Assembly (NCBI RefSeq): GCF_008253865.1
Contig: NZ_CP042331.1
Coordinates: forward strand, 6,289,501 to 6,353,500
Origin: Bosea sp. F3-2
GTDB lineage: Bacteria > Pseudomonadota > Alphaproteobacteria > Rhizobiales > Beijerinckiaceae
Reading direction: 5' to 3'
DNA length: 64,000 bases
Each line of letters starts with the position of its first letter. The stretch's first letter is position 1. Shown here piece by piece: positions 50,551 to 58,648 of the stretch. The notes under the pieces are model-generated. The model was not told the origin of the DNA. It saw only the letters and a list, made by a program, of their open reading frames with translations, and did no database searches. The translations under genes and the position numbers were made by a program.

Positions 50551-51879
50551 TCAGCCGAACAGGCGCAGGACGCCCTGGTCGGCCTGGTTCGCCAACGAGA
50601 GCGCCGTCTGCGAGAGCTGCTGGCGGGTGTTGAGGGCGAGCAGGCTCGCGCCTTCCTCGTTCGGGTCAGCGAGGACGAGGTTGCCCGCGCCGGTGGTGAG
50701 AACGTTTGCCAGCTCTTTGGTGAAGTCCTGCCGGGTCTGCGCGACCGAGAGGTTCGAGCCCAGCGTCGAGGCCAGCGATTTCAGCGACGTGAGCGCGCCG
50801 GTCAGCGAGGCGGTAGCCTTGTCCAGGTCAGCGTCGTTCTGGAAGTTGATGAAGCCGGCGAGCTGGGTGTTGATCGCCTGGCTGATGCCGAGATTGTCGG
50901 CGGTCAGCGTCGAGCCCTGGATGTCGAGCTTGGTCTGGTTCTTGCCGGTCTTCTCGTTGAACTGGATCGAGAGACGATCGCCCTGCAGCAGGTTGATGCC
51001 GTTGAAGCTCGAATCCTTGGCCAGCTGATCGATCTGCGTGCGCAGGTCGTTGTACTGCTGGATGAGGTTGGAGCGCACGGCCGAGGTGATGCTCTGACCC
51101 TTGATCGCGCCGCCAGCGGTGGCATCGGCGGCGAGGAAGCCGAAGGCGACGTTGGCGCCACCGGCCGCTGCGTCGGTGATGGCCGCCGGGCCGGCCGCGC
51201 CCGAGCCGATACCGAACTGCACGTCTTCCGAGCCGGCGCCCTTGACGTTGAGCTGACCCTTCTCATCGACGAAGGCGGTGGCGATGCCCGACTTGTTGAT
51301 CTCGTTGACGACGTCACGAACCGTGGCGTTGGCCGAGCTGAACGAAGCCGTATAGGTGTTGCTGCCGCTGGTGATCGAGATCGCCAGAGTCGTGTTGGTG
51401 AGACCCAGGTCACCGGGGCTGGTGGCGGTCGCGGCATCGGCCGCGCCGGCGGTGCCGCCGGCGACGTCGATGACGCGCTTGTCGAGCGCGATGTCCTTCA
51501 GGCTCTTCGACGTCGTGACCTGTTCGGCCGCAGTGGCGAGAGCCCCGCCGGCCTTGGTCGGGCGGTTCTGAGCGGCGTCGGCCTGGGCCTGCTTCACCGT
51601 CGATTGCAGCGACTGGACGAGCTTGGTGATGCCGTCGATGCCCTTGGAGGCGGCCTGGATGGTCTGAATGCCGTTCGAGATACCATCGAGTAAGCCGGTG
51701 AGCTGGCTGGAGCGATCATTCAGCGATAGGGCGGTGAAGTAGTTGACCGGGTTGTCGATTGCCGAATTGACCTTCTTGCCGGTGGCGAGGCGGTTCTGGA
51801 TGACGCTCTGCTGGGCCGTGGTCTGCTGCAGCGTCAACAGGTTGTTGCGCACGCCGCTGGAAAGGATCGTGTTGGCCAT
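50551..51879 (-). CDS. fliC: Flagellin
   Basis: The 442-residue filament subunit has the N-terminal D0/D1 segment NTILSSGVRNNLLTLQQTTA, LDGISNGIQTIQAASKGIDG and the C-terminal NLSVAQTRQDFTKELANVL, NTRQQLSQTALSLANQADQG. A central flagellin-IN-like segment (ATVRDVVNEINKSGIATAFV) lies in the variable domain. Its paralogue is encoded just upstream on the same strand. GGGGA lies 7 bases before ATG. flbT and flaF follow in the same orientation. Confidence 0.95.
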   Translation of the reverse strand: MANTILSSGVRNNLLTLQQTTAQQSVIQNRLATGKKVNSAIDNPVNYFTALSLNDRSSQLTGLLDGISNGIQTIQAASKGIDGITKLVQSLQSTVKQAQADAAQNRPTKAGGALATAAEQVTTSKSLKDIALDKRVIDVAGGTAGAADAATATSPGDLGLTNTTLAISITSGSNTYTASFSSANATVRDVVNEINKSGIATAFVDEKGQLNVKGAGSEDVQFGIGSGAAGPAAITDAAAGGANVAFGFLAADATAGGAIKGQSITSAVRSNLIQQYNDLRTQIDQLAKDSSFNGINLLQGDRLSIQFNEKTGKNQTKLDIQGSTLTADNLGISQAINTQLAGFINFQNDADLDKATASLTGALTSLKSLASTLGSNLSVAQTRQDFTKELANVLTTGAGNLVLADPNEEGASLLALNTRQQLSQTALSLANQADQGVLRLFG

Positions 51880-51950
51880 CTTCGGTCCCCTGAACGCGCG
51901 ACTCCGGCGCGATGCAACCTGATTTCAGGGGAGATCATCCCTTGTTAGGG

Positions 51951-51965
51951 ATAACAAAAAGTTAA
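51951..51965 (-). promoter_or_regulatory. CtrA-like box upstream of the first flagellin gene
   Basis: On the minus strand TTAA-CTTTTTG-TTAT fits the CtrA consensus TTAA-N7-TTAA with one mismatch, 72-86 bases before the flagellin ATG. Such sites occur by chance in AT-rich spacers, so this is a suggestion. Confidence 0.3.
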
Positions 51966-51995
51966 TCAGGACACTGTTCTCGTTACCGCGCCCAA

Positions 51996-52027
51996 ACGAA
52001 AAGCGGCGGAGCCGAAGCTCCGCCGCC
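51996..52027 (-). terminator. Terminator of the second flagellin gene
   Basis: In the minus direction GCGGCGGAGC-TTCG-GCTCCGCCGC is followed by TTTTCGTTT. The UUCG tetraloop with a 10-bp stem is a strong intrinsic terminator, 50 bases after the gene at 52080-53396. Confidence 0.9.
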
Positions 52028-52079
52028 CTTTGACTTCGCCCCGCATTCTGCGGGTTGATCCGCTTCTGCGGACCGAAGA

Positions 52080-53396
52080 TCAGAACAGGCGCAGGACCGC
52101 CTGGTCGCTCTGGTTCGAGAGCGAGAGCGCCGTCTGCGAGAGCTGCTGACGGGTCTGCAGCGCGAGCAGGTTGGCGGCTTCCGAGTTGGCGTCGACATTC
52201 ACCAGGTTCGAGGCGCCCGTGCTCAGCACGTCCGCCATGTCCTTGGTGAAGTCCTGACGGGTCTGGGCGACCGAGAGGTTCGCGCCGAAGGTCGAGGACA
52301 GCGACTTCAGCGAGGTCAGGGCGCCGGTGAGGGCCTTGGTCGCGGATTCGAGGTCAGTGTCGTTCTGGAAATTGATCTGGCCGGTGGTCTTGGTGTTGGT
52401 CGCCTGCGCGATACCGAGGTTGTCGGAGGTGACGTCCGAACCCTGGATGTCGAGCTTGGTCTGGTTCTTGCCGGCTTTCTCGTTGAACTGGATCGAGAGA
52501 CGGTCGCCCTTCAGCAGGTTGATGCCGTTGAAGCTCGAGTCCTTGGCGAGATCGTCGATCTTGTTACGCAGGTCGTTGTACTGGTCGATCAGGTTCGAGC
52601 GCACCGCCGAGGTGATGCTCTGCCCCTTGATCGCGCCGCCAGCGGTGGCATCGGCGGCGAGGAAGCCGAAGGCGACGTTGGCGCCACCGGCGGCCGCGTC
52701 CGTGAGGGCGAGTGGGGCGCTTGTGTCCGCACCGATACCGAACTGCACGTCGTCCGAGCCCGTGCCCTTGACGTTGAGCTGGCCCTTCTCGTCGACGAAG
52801 GCGGTCGCGATGCCGGACTTGTTGATCTCGTTGACGACGTCACGAACCGTCGCGTTGGCCGAGCTGAGGCCCGCCGTATAGGTCGTGCTGCCGGCGGTGA
52901 TCGAGATCGCCAGGTTGGTGTCGGTGTTGATGATGCCCAAGTCGCCCGAGCTGGTGGCGGTTGCCGCATCGGCGATGGCGTCAGCGCCGACGACCTTCTT
53001 GTCCAGCGCGATGTCCTTCAGGCTCTTCGAGGTCGCGACCTGCTCGGCCGCGGTCGCCAGCGCGGTGCCGGCCTTAGTCGGGCGGTTCTGGGCCGCGTCC
53101 GACTGCGCCTGCTTGATGGTCGACTGCAGCGAGCTCACCAGCTTGGTGATGCCGTCGATGCCCTTGGAAGCGGCCTGGATGGTCTGGATGCCGTTCGACA
53201 TGCCGTCGAGCAAGCCGGTGAGCTGGCTGGAGCGGTCATTGAGCGAAGCGGCGGTGAAGTAGTTGACGGGGCTGTCGACCGCAGTGTTGACCTTCTTGCC
53301 CGTCGCCAGCTTGAACTGGGAAGCCTGGGCCTGGGCGGTGATCGACTGCAGCGACGAGAGCGCGTTGCGCACGCCCGCATTGAGAGAGACGGCCAT
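52080..53396 (-). CDS. Flagellin, second copy
   Basis: The 438-residue protein is closely related to the flagellin at 50551-51879, with identical long stretches in the N- and C-terminal domains (GLLDGMSNGIQTIQAASKGI, LAKDSSFNGINLLKGDRLSI). It differs mostly in the central domain and at the very start (MAVSLNAGVRNALSSLQSIT). Its leader contains CCAGAAGG twice, the second as the ribosome binding site. It has its own terminator. The two may be expressed at different stages or in different filament parts. Confidence 0.95.
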   Translation of the reverse strand: MAVSLNAGVRNALSSLQSITAQAQASQFKLATGKKVNTAVDSPVNYFTAASLNDRSSQLTGLLDGMSNGIQTIQAASKGIDGITKLVSSLQSTIKQAQSDAAQNRPTKAGTALATAAEQVATSKSLKDIALDKKVVGADAIADAATATSSGDLGIINTDTNLAISITAGSTTYTAGLSSANATVRDVVNEINKSGIATAFVDEKGQLNVKGTGSDDVQFGIGADTSAPLALTDAAAGGANVAFGFLAADATAGGAIKGQSITSAVRSNLIDQYNDLRNKIDDLAKDSSFNGINLLKGDRLSIQFNEKAGKNQTKLDIQGSDVTSDNLGIAQATNTKTTGQINFQNDTDLESATKALTGALTSLKSLSSTFGANLSVAQTRQDFTKDMADVLSTGASNLVNVDANSEAANLLALQTRQQLSQTALSLSNQSDQAVLRLF

Positions 53397-53537
53397 CTGT
53401 TTTTACCTTCTGGTAGGATGCCTTCTGGCGCCCGGGCCGTTCTGGCCAGGACGGGGCGACCGTGGAGCGCCAGCCCGTAACAACCGGTAAATTTCCCTCC
53501 GCAAATTGAGCGCGAGGCGGGGCGCGTCGGACCATGG

Positions 53538-53552
53538 TTAAGCAGGCGCTAA
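53538..53552 (-). promoter_or_regulatory. CtrA-like box upstream of the second flagellin gene
   Basis: On the minus strand TTAG-CGCCTGC-TTAA, followed by CC, fits the CtrA box with one mismatch. It lies 142-156 bases before the flagellin start and after the FlaG-like gene terminator, in the expected promoter region. Confidence 0.35.
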
Positions 53553-53590
53553 TGGTCGCGGAACTCCGGAACGGGAGGCGGTGCGCCGAC

Positions 53591-53620
53591 GAAAAAGCGC
53601 CCGCGCGGGGGGCGCGGGCG
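53591..53620 (-). terminator. Terminator of the FlaG-like gene
   Basis: In the minus direction GCCCGCGC-CCCC-GCGCGGGC is followed by GCTTTTTCG, a strong GC stem with T-run located 37 bases after the stop of the FlaG-like gene. Confidence 0.85.
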
Positions 53621-53656
53621 ATATGCCGAGGGTAGCTGGAATGGAAGGGGGAGACG

Positions 53657-54109
53657 TCAGGCCGTGCGCTCGACCAGGTGGCGCTCTTCCTCGGCCTCGC
53701 GCGCCCGCTCGCTGAGTTCGCGGGAATAGGCGCGCAGCTTCAGCAGGAGCTCGTCGGGCAGCTGCGAGATCGTCTCGCCCGTCTCGCGATCCTTCTTCTG
53801 CAGGACGATCGCCCGGGTCTGCGGGTCGATGACGAGCTTGCGCTCCACGGTCTCGTCGACCGTGCGGTTGGCAGCGCGGCCATTCTGATCGTTGGTAAAG
53901 GCGCGGCGTTCGCCATCGGCGCGGCTCTGCGCGTCGCGAGCCTGCGCGCGGACCTCGACGTTGACGGCTGCGCCGGCGGAAGCGGACTGAACGGTCTTCT
54001 CGGGCGGAAGGTCGACGGCGACGCTGCCCGGCTGGGCGGTGACGTCGGAGCGGGTGACCGGCGGCGCAGCGGTCGGCGCCACGATCCTGGGTGCGTTGCC
54101 GAATTCCAT
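53657..54109 (-). CDS. FlaG-like flagellar protein
   Basis: The 150-residue protein has a disordered N-terminal half rich in Ala and Pro and a C-terminal VERKLVIDPQTRAIVLQKKD, RETGETISQLPDELLLKLRA. The latter resembles the FlaG family ending (V.D..TG.VIRQIP.EE.L.L). FlaG proteins affect filament length. The start at 54109 has AAGGAG 6 bases upstream within CCAGAAGGAG. It stands alone with its own terminator. Function by homology only, moderate. Confidence 0.6.
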   Translation of the reverse strand: MEFGNAPRIVAPTAAPPVTRSDVTAQPGSVAVDLPPEKTVQSASAGAAVNVEVRAQARDAQSRADGERRAFTNDQNGRAANRTVDETVERKLVIDPQTRAIVLQKKDRETGETISQLPDELLLKLRAYSRELSERAREAEEERHLVERTA

Positions 54110-54308
54110 GACCACTCCTTCTGGAGCCGCTCACGGCGCCGCCGCGCCGGTTTCGTCGGTCGCCGGAAACAGGACACACCTGCCCGACAATGCCAATCAT
54201 GACAGAAAAGATTGAATCCGCCGTTAGGGAATTAGGTAAATATTGAGGGTTTCCGGCGCAGCCGGGCCGGATACGCAGGTCGAGCGACTGCCGGGATCGG
54301 GCAGTCTC

Positions 54309-54797
54309 TTACAGGCGCCGCGAGACGACGAGCGGGCCGGAGTTCGGACGGGCGAAGGCGCCGGCCCCGACCGAGGCTGCGGGGCCGTAGCCATTCGCGC
54401 GCATCGGCCTGTTGGCGTCGGCGGCCAGGTCGCGGATGACGGATTCCGAGACGGCACGGGCAGTGGCCAGCACGATCTGGTTGGTCTCGATCAGGTTCTG
54501 GAAGGCGAGGTGAGCGTCCTTCAGGCGCTTGACCTGATCGGGCACGAAGCGGGCGAGCGCTACGGCATTGAGCTTCACCTGTTCGACGCCGCGCATATAG
54601 ATGCCGGCAAGCTCGGTCTTGCGCGGCTCGCGGCTCATCGCCTCCGGCAGGCGGCCGGCACGGACGAGCTCGGTTTCCTCGCCAACGAGATGCGACAGCG
54701 CTCCGAGCGCCTCCAGCACGGCCTCGATCAGCGCACGCGCACTCAGCGCATCGGCGATGCGCGGCCGCTCATCCAGGATCAGATTAGCCGCCGACAT
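54309..54797 (-). CDS. FlgN-like flagellar export chaperone
   Basis: The 162-residue helical protein has RALIEAVLEALGALSHLVGE, ETELVRAGRLPEAMSREPRK and AGIYMRGVEQVKLNAVALAR, AFQNLIETNQIVLATARAVS. It resembles the FlgN-type chaperones for FlgK and FlgL found after the rod-binding protein gene in alphaproteobacteria. It overlaps the FlgJ/CheL gene by 14 bases. FlgK and FlgL are encoded 5-8 kb away. Confidence 0.65.
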   Translation of the reverse strand: MSAANLILDERPRIADALSARALIEAVLEALGALSHLVGEETELVRAGRLPEAMSREPRKTELAGIYMRGVEQVKLNAVALARFVPDQVKRLKDAHLAFQNLIETNQIVLATARAVSESVIRDLAADANRPMRANGYGPAASVGAGAFARPNSGPLVVSRRL

Positions 54798-55143
54798 TCT
54801 TCGCTCCGGACGCGGCCTGCTCCTGAAGGCTGATCAGATCGCGCAGGATCTGATCGGACAGGCCGACGCCGCCGGCCTTCTGGATCTGCTTGGCGTATTG
54901 CTGGCTGAGCTGCGAGCGCCAGATGCCGCCGCCGGTGCCGTTCTCGCCGAGTGGGCCTTCGGAGCCTTCGCTCGCCGTCAGGCGGTCGGTCATCTGCTCG
55001 AGAAACATCGTCTCGAAATCGTCGGCCTGCTTCTTCAGCTTGGCCTTGGCCGGATCGAGCGCGTCGGCAATGCCGTTGACGACTTTTCCGGCGATGCCGA
55101 GGGCGAGATTGGCAGCGGGGAGGGCGAGAGCGGCGGTCATCAC
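54784..55143 (-). CDS. flgJ: Rod-binding protein (FlgJ N-terminal domain, CheL)
   Basis: The 119-residue protein has KLKKQADDFETMFLEQMTDR, GENGTGGGIWRSQLSQQYAK and GLSDQILRDLISLQ, the rod-capping domain. The peptidoglycan hydrolase part of enteric FlgJ is absent, as usual in alphaproteobacteria. It starts with an ATG overlapping the flgI stop by four bases, so it is cotranslated with flgI. Confidence 0.88.
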   Translation of the reverse strand: MMTAALALPAANLALGIAGKVVNGIADALDPAKAKLKKQADDFETMFLEQMTDRLTASEGSEGPLGENGTGGGIWRSQLSQQYAKQIQKAGGVGLSDQILRDLISLQEQAASGAKNVGG

Positions 55144-56273
55144 ATCACCTCGATTTCGGCCTGCAGGGCGCCTGCCGACTTGATGGCCTGGAGAATGGAG
55201 ATCAGGTCACGCGGGCCGATGCCCAGCGCGTTGAGCCCGTCGACGAGCTCGGCCAGGGTCACGCTTTCCTTGACGAGAGCGAGCTTGTTGCCGCTGCCCG
55301 TGTCGACCTTGATGCTGGTCTGCGGCGTCACGACCGTCCGGCCGCGCGCGAATTCGTTGGGCTGGCTGACCTGCGGCTGCTCGCTGATCGTGACGGTGAG
55401 GTTGCCCTGCGCCACGGCGACCGTGGAAACGCGCACGTCCTTGCCCATGACGATGATGCCGGAGCGCTCGTCGATGACGACGCGGGCGAACTGGTCCGGC
55501 TCGACGCGCAGCTGCTCGATATCGGTGAGCAGCTTGATCATGTTGCCCTTGAAGCGGGGCGGGATCTGGAGGACCACTGTCGTGGGGTCGGTCGGCTCGG
55601 CGGAATCGCCGCCGATGAAATCGTTGATCGCGGCGGCGACGCGGCGCGCCGTGGTCAGGTCGGGATTGCGAAGCGAGAGGCGCAGCGTCGAGAGCTTGTT
55701 CAACGCAAAGTCGATCTCGCGCTCGACCACGCCGCCATTGGCGATGCGCCCGACGGTCGGGACGCCGCGGGTGATCTTGCTGGCCTCGCCCTCGGCCGAG
55801 AAGCCGGAGATCGCGACCGGTCCCTGCGAGACGGCGTAGACCTCGCCATCGGCGCCGAGCAGCGGGGTGGCCAGCAGCGTGCCGCCTTGCAGCGACTTCG
55901 AATCGCCCATCGCCGAGACGGTGACGTCGATGCGCGTGCCCTGGGGGGAGAAGGGCGGCAGGCTGGCGGTGACCATCACTGCCGCGACATTGGCCGTGCG
56001 CATGTTGGCGCCGCGCGTGTTGACGCCGAGACGCTCCAGCATCGCCTGCAGCGACTGCTTGGTGAAGGGCGTGTTGTTGAGCGTGTCGCCCGTGCCGTTG
56101 AGGCCGACGACAATGCCGTAGCCGAGCAGCTGGTTGCTGCGCACACCCTCGACCGAGGCGAGATCCTTGATGCGCGAGAGCGCGAACACCGGCTGCGACG
56201 ACAGGCCGATCACCACGGCCAGCAGCGCGGCCAGCGGCTTCAGCAGAGTCGTCAGGGCGGAGTTGCGGAACAT
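55140..56273 (-). CDS. flgI: Flagellar P-ring protein FlgI
   Basis: The 377-residue protein has a signal peptide (LLKPLAALLAVVIGLSSQPV, FA) and the P-ring body: SRIKDLASVEGVRSNQLLGY, GLNGTGDTLNNTPFTKQSL, ANVAAVMVTASLPPFSPQGT, DVTVSAMGDSKSLQGGTLLA and VIDERSGIIVMGKDVRVSTV. It forms the periplasmic ring around the rod. ATG 56273 puts the signal peptide at the N-terminus. A candidate sigma-54 promoter is 41-56 bases upstream. fliX is divergent. Confidence 0.95.
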   Translation of the reverse strand: MFRNSALTTLLKPLAALLAVVIGLSSQPVFALSRIKDLASVEGVRSNQLLGYGIVVGLNGTGDTLNNTPFTKQSLQAMLERLGVNTRGANMRTANVAAVMVTASLPPFSPQGTRIDVTVSAMGDSKSLQGGTLLATPLLGADGEVYAVSQGPVAISGFSAEGEASKITRGVPTVGRIANGGVVEREIDFALNKLSTLRLSLRNPDLTTARRVAAAINDFIGGDSAEPTDPTTVVLQIPPRFKGNMIKLLTDIEQLRVEPDQFARVVIDERSGIIVMGKDVRVSTVAVAQGNLTVTISEQPQVSQPNEFARGRTVVTPQTSIKVDTGSGNKLALVKESVTLAELVDGLNALGIGPRDLISILQAIKSAGALQAEIEVM

Positions 56274-56313
56274 GCTGCGGCACCAGGGGACAGTTCTTAA
56301 GTCCACCGACCCT

Positions 56314-56329
56314 TGCGAGCGGCGTGCCA
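56314..56329 (-). promoter_or_regulatory. Candidate sigma-54 promoter of flgI
   Basis: On the minus strand TGGCACGCCGCTCGCA matches the sigma-54 consensus TGGCACG-N4-TTGCA with one mismatch. GG and GC are 10 bases apart. The transcript would start near 56302, about 30 bases before the flgI ATG. Confidence 0.65.
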
Positions 56330-56443
56330 GACAGATCAAAATTGAAAAGCCTTGTTTGTCAGTCGTTTGGAGTTGTGCGCCATCCTAGGTCACGGCCCGT
56401 AGACGCTGCGCTTCCTGCCGAGGCGGCAGTTTCTGCCGGGCAA

Positions 56444-56459
56444 TTTACCGGCTGTTAAC
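56444..56459 (+). promoter_or_regulatory. CtrA-like box upstream of fliX
   Basis: TTTA-CCGGCTG-TTAAC fits the CtrA consensus TTAA-N7-TTAAC with one mismatch and lies in the flgI-fliX spacer (56274-56597), 139-154 bases before fliX. In Caulobacter the corresponding fliX promoter is CtrA-dependent. The rest of the spacer shows no gene. Confidence 0.35.
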
Positions 56460-56537
56460 CATGCGGGGCGAGGTTGGGAACACTCTGGATCGCCGCGTGC
56501 CCTGATCGGGCGCGTGGTGCCGATCCATCCGTTTATT

Positions 56538-56583
56538 GCATCGGATTCGCTCGAAACGTGGCTTCCACTTTTCGGCCCGATGC
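56538..56583. repeat. 46-base palindromic repeat, copy A
   Basis: The unit starts GCATCGGATTCGCTCGAAAC and ends CCACTTTTCGGCCCGATGC; an inverted copy is at 62887-62932. The centre pairs CGAAACGTGG with CCACTTTTCG. It lies only 15 bases before the fliX ATG, so it is in the fliX leader. This is a common rhizobial intergenic repeat. Confidence 0.7.
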
Positions 56584-56597
56584 TAGCGAGGCCGCCG

Positions 56598-57005
56598 ATG
56601 ATCAGGATCGACCAGCGCGCGCCCGTCTCGAATGCCGGCCCGGCCAGTTCCGCGAGGCGCTCGAGCGGCGCTTCCTTCACGCTTCCGACACAGGATTCCG
56701 CCACAGCGAGCCGCAGCGGCGGTGTCGGCGCGACGGGGCCGCTCGATACGTTGCTGGCCGTCCAGGCGCAGGAGGACACCCAGGATCGCAAGCGCCGGCA
56801 AGCCCGGCGCGGGCATGACCTGCTCGACGGGCTCGACCGGCTGAAGGCGGCGCTTCTTGCCGGCCGGGTGCTGCCTTCCGAGCTGGAGAGGCTGCGCACG
56901 ACGCTGGCGCTCAGGCGCGAGACGACCGATGACCCACGCCTCGACGAGGTGCTGGCCCATATCGAGCTGCGCGCTGCCGTCGAGCTGGCGAAGCTCGGGC
57001 GCTGA
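56598..57005 (+). CDS. fliX: Flagellar assembly regulator FliX
   Basis: The 135-residue protein starts MIRIDQRAPVSNAGPASSAR, then a disordered stretch and the FliX core GGVGATGPLDTLLAVQAQED, ARRGHDLLDGLDRLKAALLA, LRTTLALRRETTDDPRLDEV and HIELRAAVELAKL. FliX links early flagellar assembly to the sigma-54 activator FlbD in Caulobacter. Divergence from flgI is conserved with Caulobacter. GCGAGG precedes the ATG. flbD is not in this window. Confidence 0.88.
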   Translation: MIRIDQRAPVSNAGPASSARRSSGASFTLPTQDSATASRSGGVGATGPLDTLLAVQAQEDTQDRKRRQARRGHDLLDGLDRLKAALLAGRVLPSELERLRTTLALRRETTDDPRLDEVLAHIELRAAVELAKLGR

Positions 57006-57031
57006 GCTCGGAGGTTCGCGGCCGAGCCGCG

Positions 57032-57179
57032 CCGTCATTCCGGGGCAGGCCGAAGGCCTGAGCCCGGAACCCAGAACCGAGGCGGTTTCCGATCAGGCTG
57101 CCGAGCCGACATGCCTCCCTGGCCGTGGCATCGGTTCTGGGTTCCGGGCTCTTCGCTGCGCGAAGCCCCGGAATGACGG
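57032..57179. repeat. Palindromic repeat with CCGTCATTCCGGGG ends
   Basis: CCGTCATTCCGGGGC at the left is mirrored by GCCCCGGAATGACGG at the right; inside, GGAACCCAGAACCGA pairs with TCGGTTCTGGGTTCC. It follows fliX by 27 bases and probably also ends transcription there. The unit differs from the two copies at 49.5 and 61.7 kb but has the same GTCAT...ATGAC design. Confidence 0.75.
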
Positions 57180-57197
57180 TTGCGCCTGTTCGTCCAT

Positions 57198-57743
57198 TCA
57201 GCGAATGAACTGGTCGACATACTCCGCGCCGAGCCCATTCTGCGCGTAATGCGTGCGGCATTTGTCGAGGCGGGTGAAGACGTCGTCATAGCCCAGGCAG
57301 TTGCCGTCCGGATCGACATAGATCATCGCGCCGTTCACCTGGAACATGGTGATCATCTCCTCGACATCGGGATCGACCACCAGCGTATGCGTCTCGCCCG
57401 GCGCCTCATAGACATAGGCGCCTTCGGTCGCGACCCAGTCATGCTCCAGATAGCGCCACTTGCCTTTCAGCACATAGCCATGGACCGGCAGCGGGTGGCG
57501 GTGGCGCGAGAGCACGCCGGCGCGGCGGACTTTCAGCAGGTTCATCCAGTAGCCGCGCGAAACGCAGAAGAGCAGGGGGCGGAACCAGACATTGTCGTCC
57601 ACCGGCACCCAGACGCGCTCGTCGGTCGGGATGACGTTCGGGACGATCAGTTCCGGCGGCGATTCCTTCGGCTGTGGGTGGCGATAGGGCGTCCAGCGCT
57701 CCTCCTGCGTGGCCGCGACGGGCATCGGGCTCGTCGTATTCAT
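57198..57743 (-). CDS. 2,4'-dihydroxyacetophenone dioxygenase-like cupin
   Basis: The 181-residue protein contains PNVIPTDERVWVPVDDNVWF, RPLLFCVSRGYWMNLLKVRR and the cupin motifs SRHRHPLPVHGYVLKGKWRY and YEAPGETHTLVV with three candidate iron histidines. It matches the 2,4'-dihydroxyacetophenone dioxygenase family of ChrR-like cupins. Actual substrate unknown. An SDR gene lies 90 bases upstream on the same strand and may act with it. Confidence 0.85.
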   Translation of the reverse strand: MNTTSPMPVAATQEERWTPYRHPQPKESPPELIVPNVIPTDERVWVPVDDNVWFRPLLFCVSRGYWMNLLKVRRAGVLSRHRHPLPVHGYVLKGKWRYLEHDWVATEGAYVYEAPGETHTLVVDPDVEEMITMFQVNGAMIYVDPDGNCLGYDDVFTRLDKCRTHYAQNGLGAEYVDQFIR

Positions 57744-57832
57744 GGCGTCTCTCCCGTGCTGATCTTCTGATTCAAGTGGTGCTCAATTTGATTCAATGTT
57801 TCCGCCCAAGCGATTGAGGCGAAATCGCTTTT

Positions 57833-58570
57833 CTAAACCGCGAGATAACCGCCATCGACCGGCAGGATGGCGCCGGTGACGAACTGCGCCGCATCGGACA
57901 GCAGGAAAGCGATGGCGCCGCCGACATCGCCCGGCTTGCCCCAGCGCCCCATTGGCGTCCGCGCGAGGATAGGGGCGGAACGCTCGGCGTCCTCGACCAG
58001 CGGCCGGGTCAATTCGGTCTCGATCCAGCCCGGCGCCACCGCGTTGACGCGAATGCCTTCCGGCGCCCAGGCGGCGGCGAGTGACTTGGTGAGCTGGCCG
58101 ATGCCGCCCTTGGAGGCCGCGTAGCCCGGCGCGAAGGGCGAGCCATGGAAGGTCAGCATCGAGGCGATGTTGACGATGGCGCCGCCGGTCTTGTCCGCGG
58201 CCTTGGCGGCGAGCTTGTCCTTGGCGGCGAGGCACATCCGCATCGTGCCGCTGAGGTTGACCTCGATCGTCAGGCGGAAGGCCTCGATCTCGAATTCCTT
58301 GCCGCCGCGCTGGATCATGCCGGCGCAGTTCACCAGCGCGTCGAGGCGCGGGCAGGTCGCGACGATAGCAGCGACCTGAGCATCGCTGGTCACGTCGAGC
58401 CGGGCATGGCGGATGGTGGGATGGGCCGGAGCTGCCGCTACTTCCTCTTCGGTCAGGCCGGTGGCGAGAACCTCGTAGCCGGCCTGAGCCAAAGCGAGGG
58501 CGGCGCCTGCGCCAATGCCGCGCGTGCCGCCGGTGACGAGAGCGAATTTGGTCGAAGTCGATTGTGTCAT
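57833..58570 (-). CDS. SDR-family oxidoreductase
   Basis: The 245-residue protein has GGTRGIGAGAALALAQAGYE, the NCAG motif DALVNCAGMIQRGGKEFE, the catalytic Ser region VNIASMLTFHG and Tyr/Lys in GYAASKGGIGQLTKSLA, then NAVAPGWIETELTRPLVE. It is a classical NAD(P) SDR close to gluconate/2-keto-3-deoxy-gluconate type dehydrogenases. Likely cotranscribed with the cupin. Confidence 0.88.
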   Translation of the reverse strand: MTQSTSTKFALVTGGTRGIGAGAALALAQAGYEVLATGLTEEEVAAAPAHPTIRHARLDVTSDAQVAAIVATCPRLDALVNCAGMIQRGGKEFEIEAFRLTIEVNLSGTMRMCLAAKDKLAAKAADKTGGAIVNIASMLTFHGSPFAPGYAASKGGIGQLTKSLAAAWAPEGIRVNAVAPGWIETELTRPLVEDAERSAPILARTPMGRWGKPGDVGGAIAFLLSDAAQFVTGAILPVDGGYLAV

Positions 58571-58648
58571 GAGCCGAAGGCTAATGCGGCCTTCGGCACC
58601 GGGAAAGGTGGCCCGGTGCAGGCCGCCATGCAGTGGCGGTCAGGTCAG

